Source: Ectopseudomonas guguanensis
Lineage (GTDB): Bacteria > Pseudomonadota > Gammaproteobacteria > Pseudomonadales > Pseudomonadaceae
Length of the DNA stretch: 64,000 nucleotides
Assembly (NCBI RefSeq): GCF_900104265.1
Contig: NZ_FNJJ01000004.1
Location: 1-64,000 of the forward strand
Reading direction: 5' to 3'
This document shows, piece after piece, positions 61,018-64,000 of this stretch; position 1 is the first letter of the stretch; every line of letters begins with the position of its first letter. The notes under the pieces are model-generated. The model was not told the origin of the DNA and did not search any database. It saw only the letters and a program-made list of their open reading frames with translations. The position numbers were made by a program, and so were the translations under genes.

Positions 61018-61127
61018 GTAGGGTGCGCCGTGCGCACCACCGGCGACAGGGAAAAAGCGGTGCGCATGGCCTGGGCGGCCCCGCGACACCCTACGGTTTC
61101 CACTGCGTAGGGCGGGTGCAACCCGCC
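61018..61127. repeat. REPs of two families upstream of the creD region
   Basis: A standard GTAGGGTGCGC copy (61018-61038) faces a long-form copy (61059-61094). A GTAGGGCGGGTGCAACCCGC copy follows at 61107-61127. The same long form occurs at 12475-12510 and 24793-24828. Confidence 0.85.
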
Positions 61128-61224
61128 GGATTTCCCGCAGCTTCGCGCGGCGCAAATAGCGCCGCGATCCGCCGTGCCAGGCGGCGCCCGACACGCGCAT
61201 CCTCGCGCAAACCGATATGCCCGC

Positions 61225-61527
61225 TCATGCCCGATACCACAGGCGCATAAAGCCCAGCGCCAGCAGCAGGCCAACCTGGCCCAGCGCCGCGCACAGCGAC
61301 AGGAAGGAGCGCAACGTGCTGTTTTGCGCCGCATCCTGAATGCCGGTCAGGGCACTCCAGAAGCCCTCCGGCAGTACCATCAGACTCAGGCTGGCCAGCG
61401 GCTTGCCGGTCAGCAACAGGCCGTCGATCAGGTTGAACCAGCCAAAGAACATCAGGCCGATGAGGATCATCACCGCCACCACCAGACCGAGGCCCAGGCA
61501 GGCGGAAAACTGCATGAAAAGACGCAT
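61225..61527 (-). CDS. Small membrane protein downstream of creD
   Basis: The 100-residue protein has hydrophobic helices at about 5-25 (QFSACLGLGLVVAVMILIGL), 27-50 (FGWFNLIDGLLL, PLASLSLMVL) and 70-95 (LSLCAALGQVGLLLALGFMR). A strong GGAGGTGATC precedes the ATG at 61525-61527. It lies 54 bp after creD in the same direction; I recall a similar hypothetical next to creD in P. aeruginosa. Function unknown. Confidence 0.78.
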   Translation of the reverse strand: MRLFMQFSACLGLGLVVAVMILIGLMFFGWFNLIDGLLLTGKPLASLSLMVLPEGFWSALTGIQDAAQNSTLRSFLSLCAALGQVGLLLALGFMRLWYRA

Positions 61528-61580
61528 GGGATCACCTCCGGTAAAAAGGGCGCGGCCTGCACTGACCGCGCCGAACAGAT

Positions 61581-62924
61581 TCAGGCTTGCGGGGCAATGC
61601 GACCGACGCCGTACCAGTCCAGCTTGCGGGTCAGCACCATCACGCTACCGAGCACGCCGAACACCAGCAGCGAGCCCATCAGCAGGGCGTAGTCCTCGGC
61701 GCTGAGCAGGCCATAGAGCATGGCGTATAGCGCGGCCAGCAGGCTGCCGAAGCCCAACCCGCGCCGCCAGCTATGCAGCACGAAGCTGACGTAGAAGCCG
61801 ATCAGAGCGACGCAGGCACTGGCGGACAGCGCATAGGCCAGGGCGAAATCCAGGTGCTCGGAGAGCGACAAGAGCAGCAGGTAGAACAGCGCCAGCGACA
61901 GGCCGACCAGGGCGTACTGCACCGGGTGCACGGCCAGGCGCTTGAGCACCTCGAAGAGGAAGAAGGTGGCGAAGGTCAGGGCGATGAACAGCAGCGCATA
62001 TTTGATCGCGCGGTCGGTCTTCAGATACTGATCCACCGGGTCGACGAAACTCACCCCGAAGTTGCGCCCGAACAGGTCCTGGCAACGGTCAGCGCCCACG
62101 CAGCCGCGCAATGCATCCTCCAGGTTGGTGGCGAAGAAGCTGGTCTGCCACTCGGCCGTGAAACCCGCAGCGCTGATCTCGCGACTGCTCGGCAGGTATT
62201 CGCCGACGAAGCTCGGATGCGGCCAGTCGGAGTGCAGCTTGACCCGGCTATCGCGCCCGACCGGCACTATCGAGAGCTGCTCGGTGCCCTGCAGTTTCAG
62301 ATCGAAGGCGAACTCCAGCGTCTGCCCGCCCTGCGCATCCAGAGCTGGTAGCGGCGCATGCACACCGGCGCCGAAATTATCGTCGCCGCTGCCCGGTGCG
62401 AAACTCAACGTCTGGCCATTCAGGCGCAGTTGCAGGTCGTTGCTGATGCCACGGATATCGCTGATGCCGACGGCGAGGAAGGGTTTTTCGAAGCGGTAGA
62501 AGCCCAGGTCGTCACCCAGGCCCAGGCGCGCCGGCAGGCGGAATTGACCGCTGATCTGGCTGTCGCTGCGGTACAGACGCGCTTCGTAAATGCCGCGCGC
62601 TCGCAGCTCGGTACAGACCTGCCCTTCGAGCACGAAGCGCTCCGGCAGGAAATACAGGCGGCCGCGGCGCTGACGCTCCTCGCTATAGCGCTCGCCAGTC
62701 TTCTCGTTGGTTTTCCACTCGTGAGTGGTCTTGATGTAGGGCAGCACCAGGATCGGCCCGGTGATCTGCTGGCGGTAGCTGGAACTGCGGGCGATATCCT
62801 GCAGCACCTGATAGCGCAGGCCCTGACGCTCATCGACCAGCCCGTCGATCATCAGCAGGGGAATCATCAACAACAGCATCAACAGGGCGATGGCGCCCAG
62901 CTTGAAACCCAGGGAACGGCTCAT
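61581..62924 (-). CDS. creD: CreD inner-membrane protein
   Basis: CreD is the output gene of the CreBC system, linked to cell envelope stress and beta-lactam tolerance in pseudomonads. The 447-residue protein has an N-terminal membrane helix (LGAIALLMLLLMIPLLMI), a long periplasmic domain (SSYRQQITGPILVLPYIKTT, GFTAEWQTSFFATNLEDALR) and about six helices at the C-terminus (VDQYLKTDRAIKYALLFIAL onward). No creBC lie in the window. A single TTCAC half of a CreB tag occurs upstream, but no clear pair. Confidence 0.93.
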   Translation of the reverse strand: MSRSLGFKLGAIALLMLLLMIPLLMIDGLVDERQGLRYQVLQDIARSSSYRQQITGPILVLPYIKTTHEWKTNEKTGERYSEERQRRGRLYFLPERFVLEGQVCTELRARGIYEARLYRSDSQISGQFRLPARLGLGDDLGFYRFEKPFLAVGISDIRGISNDLQLRLNGQTLSFAPGSGDDNFGAGVHAPLPALDAQGGQTLEFAFDLKLQGTEQLSIVPVGRDSRVKLHSDWPHPSFVGEYLPSSREISAAGFTAEWQTSFFATNLEDALRGCVGADRCQDLFGRNFGVSFVDPVDQYLKTDRAIKYALLFIALTFATFFLFEVLKRLAVHPVQYALVGLSLALFYLLLLSLSEHLDFALAYALSASACVALIGFYVSFVLHSWRRGLGFGSLLAALYAMLYGLLSAEDYALLMGSLLVFGVLGSVMVLTRKLDWYGVGRIAPQA

Positions 62925-63196
62925 GGCACGGCTCTCCGTAGCGAGTGAAGGTACGGCAGAGTCTGGGCGGCGCGGATGGTCGCTTTATGGAGCGCCGATG
63001 GAGGGCAGATGGAGAATGTGTGGAGTTCTAGACGTCACAGACACGCGTGATTGCACGCCTACAGCGGCAGTGCGACCGTTCGTCAATTCCACTGGAATAC
63101 AGAGATTTTTGCACTAAGGTACTAACTCACTTGTTGCTCACAAGGCGACCGGTAACCGGTTTCATCACGATTTATCCAATCTGATAAGGGACAGAC

Positions 63197-64000
63197 ATGA
63201 ACGAGCGCCAATGGATTTGCGTGGCCAGCGCATGCTTGCTGCTGGCCAGCACCAACCTGTTCGCCCACGGCTATATCAAGCAACCTGAAGCACGCGGCTA
63301 CCTGTGCAAACTGGGTGAGAACAGCGGATGCGGTGCAGTGCAATGGGAACCGCAAAGCCTGGAAGGCTACTCCGGCTTCCCGCAGAGCGGCCCCGCCGAT
63401 GGCCAGATCGCCAGCGCCGGGCTGGCACAATTCGCCCCCCTCAATGAACAGACCGTCAGCCGCTGGGCCAAACGCCCCATTCAGGCGGGACCGACGAACT
63501 TCACCTGGCGCTTCACCGCCAACCACGTCACGCGCAACTGGCGCTACTACATCACCCGCCCCGACTGGTTGGCCAATCAGCCGTTGAACCGCGCCGCGTT
63601 CGAGCTGGTGCCGTTTTGCGTGGTCGATGGCGGCATGCGCCAGCCGCCGCAGGAAGCCACCCACAACTGCGATGTACCGCCGCGCGAAGGCTATCAGGTG
63701 ATCCTGGGCGTCTGGGAAGTGGGCGATACGCCGATGAGCTTCTACAACGTGATCGACGTGATGTTCGGCGATGTGATGACACCGCCCGATCCGTCCGCCT
63801 GGCACGTCAAGGGCATGCTCTACCCCTCGGTGGATCTGCAAGTCGGCGACCAGGCGCTGACCCGCGTATTCGATGCCAGCGGTGAGCGCAGTGACTTGCA
63901 GACTCGCCTGCAGATTGAAACCAGCGAGCAGGGCCAGCGCAACCAGTGGACCTACCTGCTGGCCAGCCGGATCAACCAGCAACAGAGCCAGCTCAAAGCC
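63197..64000 (+). CDS. AA10 lytic polysaccharide monooxygenase, chitin-binding type (partial, runs off the window)
   Basis: From the ATG at 63197 (AAGGGA eight bases upstream) the frame is open to the window end, 268 codons. The signal peptide MNERQWICVASACLLLASTN with LFA is followed by HGYIKQPEARGYLC. Cleavage before His24 would make it the N-terminal copper-binding His of the histidine brace. A second His lies at residue 110 (FTANH), and FYNVIDVMF gives the axial Phe region. Sequence after about 210 looks like the second domain of GbpA/CbpD-type proteins. It would oxidise chitin or cellulose. The 272-bp gap upstream holds a small dyad ACCGGTAACCGGT at 63148-63160 but no clear promoter. Confidence 0.9.
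   Translation, partial: MNERQWICVASACLLLASTNLFAHGYIKQPEARGYLCKLGENSGCGAVQWEPQSLEGYSGFPQSGPADGQIASAGLAQFAPLNEQTVSRWAKRPIQAGPTNFTWRFTANHVTRNWRYYITRPDWLANQPLNRAAFELVPFCVVDGGMRQPPQEATHNCDVPPREGYQVILGVWEVGDTPMSFYNVIDVMFGDVMTPPDPSAWHVKGMLYPSVDLQVGDQALTRVFDASGERSDLQTRLQIETSEQGQRNQWTYLLASRINQQQSQLKA

Larger units (their letters stand above)
60620..61224. other. 605-bp gap: Fur-box-like site, truncated leader-like ORF and REPs
   Basis: The part next to the DUF4212 gene (60620-60790) should hold the symporter promoter on the minus strand. I see no certain -35/-10. A Fur-box-like sequence lies at 60800-60818, and AAGGATTCACACC then an ATG at 60868 begin a signal-peptide-like start MRRLVVPLLALPALAAPPP that soon meets unrelated sequence. 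REPs occupy 61018-61127. I do not annotate a gene here. Confidence 0.6.

Noticed and set aside
60868..61110. An 80-residue secreted protein.
   Set aside because: The second half is in REP sequence and shows no coding character. It is recorded only as a possible remnant.
62925..62960. CreB tag before creD.
   Set aside because: Only one TTCAC half-site is seen; the paired repeat with six-base spacing is missing.

Overview
The window is GC-rich and reads as chromosomal DNA of a Pseudomonas species. I would place it near the P. mendocina/oleovorans/alcaliphila group, but this is inference because no marker gene settles the species. Reasons: bioBFHCD next to comF, a modE-like regulator, srkA, rarD, a GcvR-like protein, an acetyltransferase and glcB keeps the order I remember from P. 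aeruginosa PAO1 (about PA0482-PA0508). Sites matching GacA, PsrA, HutC, BirA and PhoB sit where those regulators would be expected. Short GTAG-type REP palindromes fill many intergenic gaps.

Layout. 1-343: 5' part of an IS481-type element, inserted into a REP cluster. 0.5-9.2 kb: a minus-strand locus of a TonB-dependent receptor, beta-propeller phytase, ExbB, ExbD, TonB and PhoX phosphatase, with a Pho-box-like site upstream. 9.5-11.4 kb: a degenerate GGDEF membrane protein and an AraC regulator. 11.48-11.68 kb: a Gac-controlled Rsm-type small RNA with its GacA box. 11.8 kb: an endonuclease I-like protein. 12.6-19.7 kb: histidine utilization (hutC, hutH, hutU, hutG, hutI, and divergent hutD) with two HutC-type operators. 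19.8-23.2 kb: a phosphate block (Na/Pi cotransporter, coiled-coil protein, PstS-like lipoprotein, PPK2). 23.3-32.8 kb: an amine or amino-acid catabolic island around a LysR regulator. 33.3-38.5 kb: two acyl-CoA dehydrogenases flanking a diguanylate cyclase. 38.7-39.8 kb: a SprA-type putative metalloprotease and a tiny flagellar-rod-like protein. 39.9-45.2 kb: biotin synthesis. 45.3-53.4 kb: the PAO1-like block ending in glcB. 53.7-60.6 kb: DUF294/exonuclease pair, TrhP, and a VC_2705-type sodium:solute symporter with its small subunit. 61.2-62.9 kb: CreD and a small membrane protein. 63.2 kb to the end: the first part of an AA10 lytic polysaccharide monooxygenase.

How the parts fit. Phosphate is the recurring theme of the first 23 kb: release from phytate and phosphoesters outside the cytoplasm, TonB-powered outer-membrane uptake, Na/Pi transport and polyphosphate metabolism. 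The strongest unusual structures are (1) the phytase/receptor/TonB/PhoX locus, (2) the Rsm small RNA, (3) a tandem 86-bp duplication of the start of bioD that makes two stop/start-coupled 29-residue leader ORFs, (4) four tandem 102-bp REP-pair units between bioH and bioC, and (5) a glcB leader with two mutually exclusive stems.

Limits: everything was read by eye, with no database search, folding program or promoter model. Regulatory sites are motif matches only.
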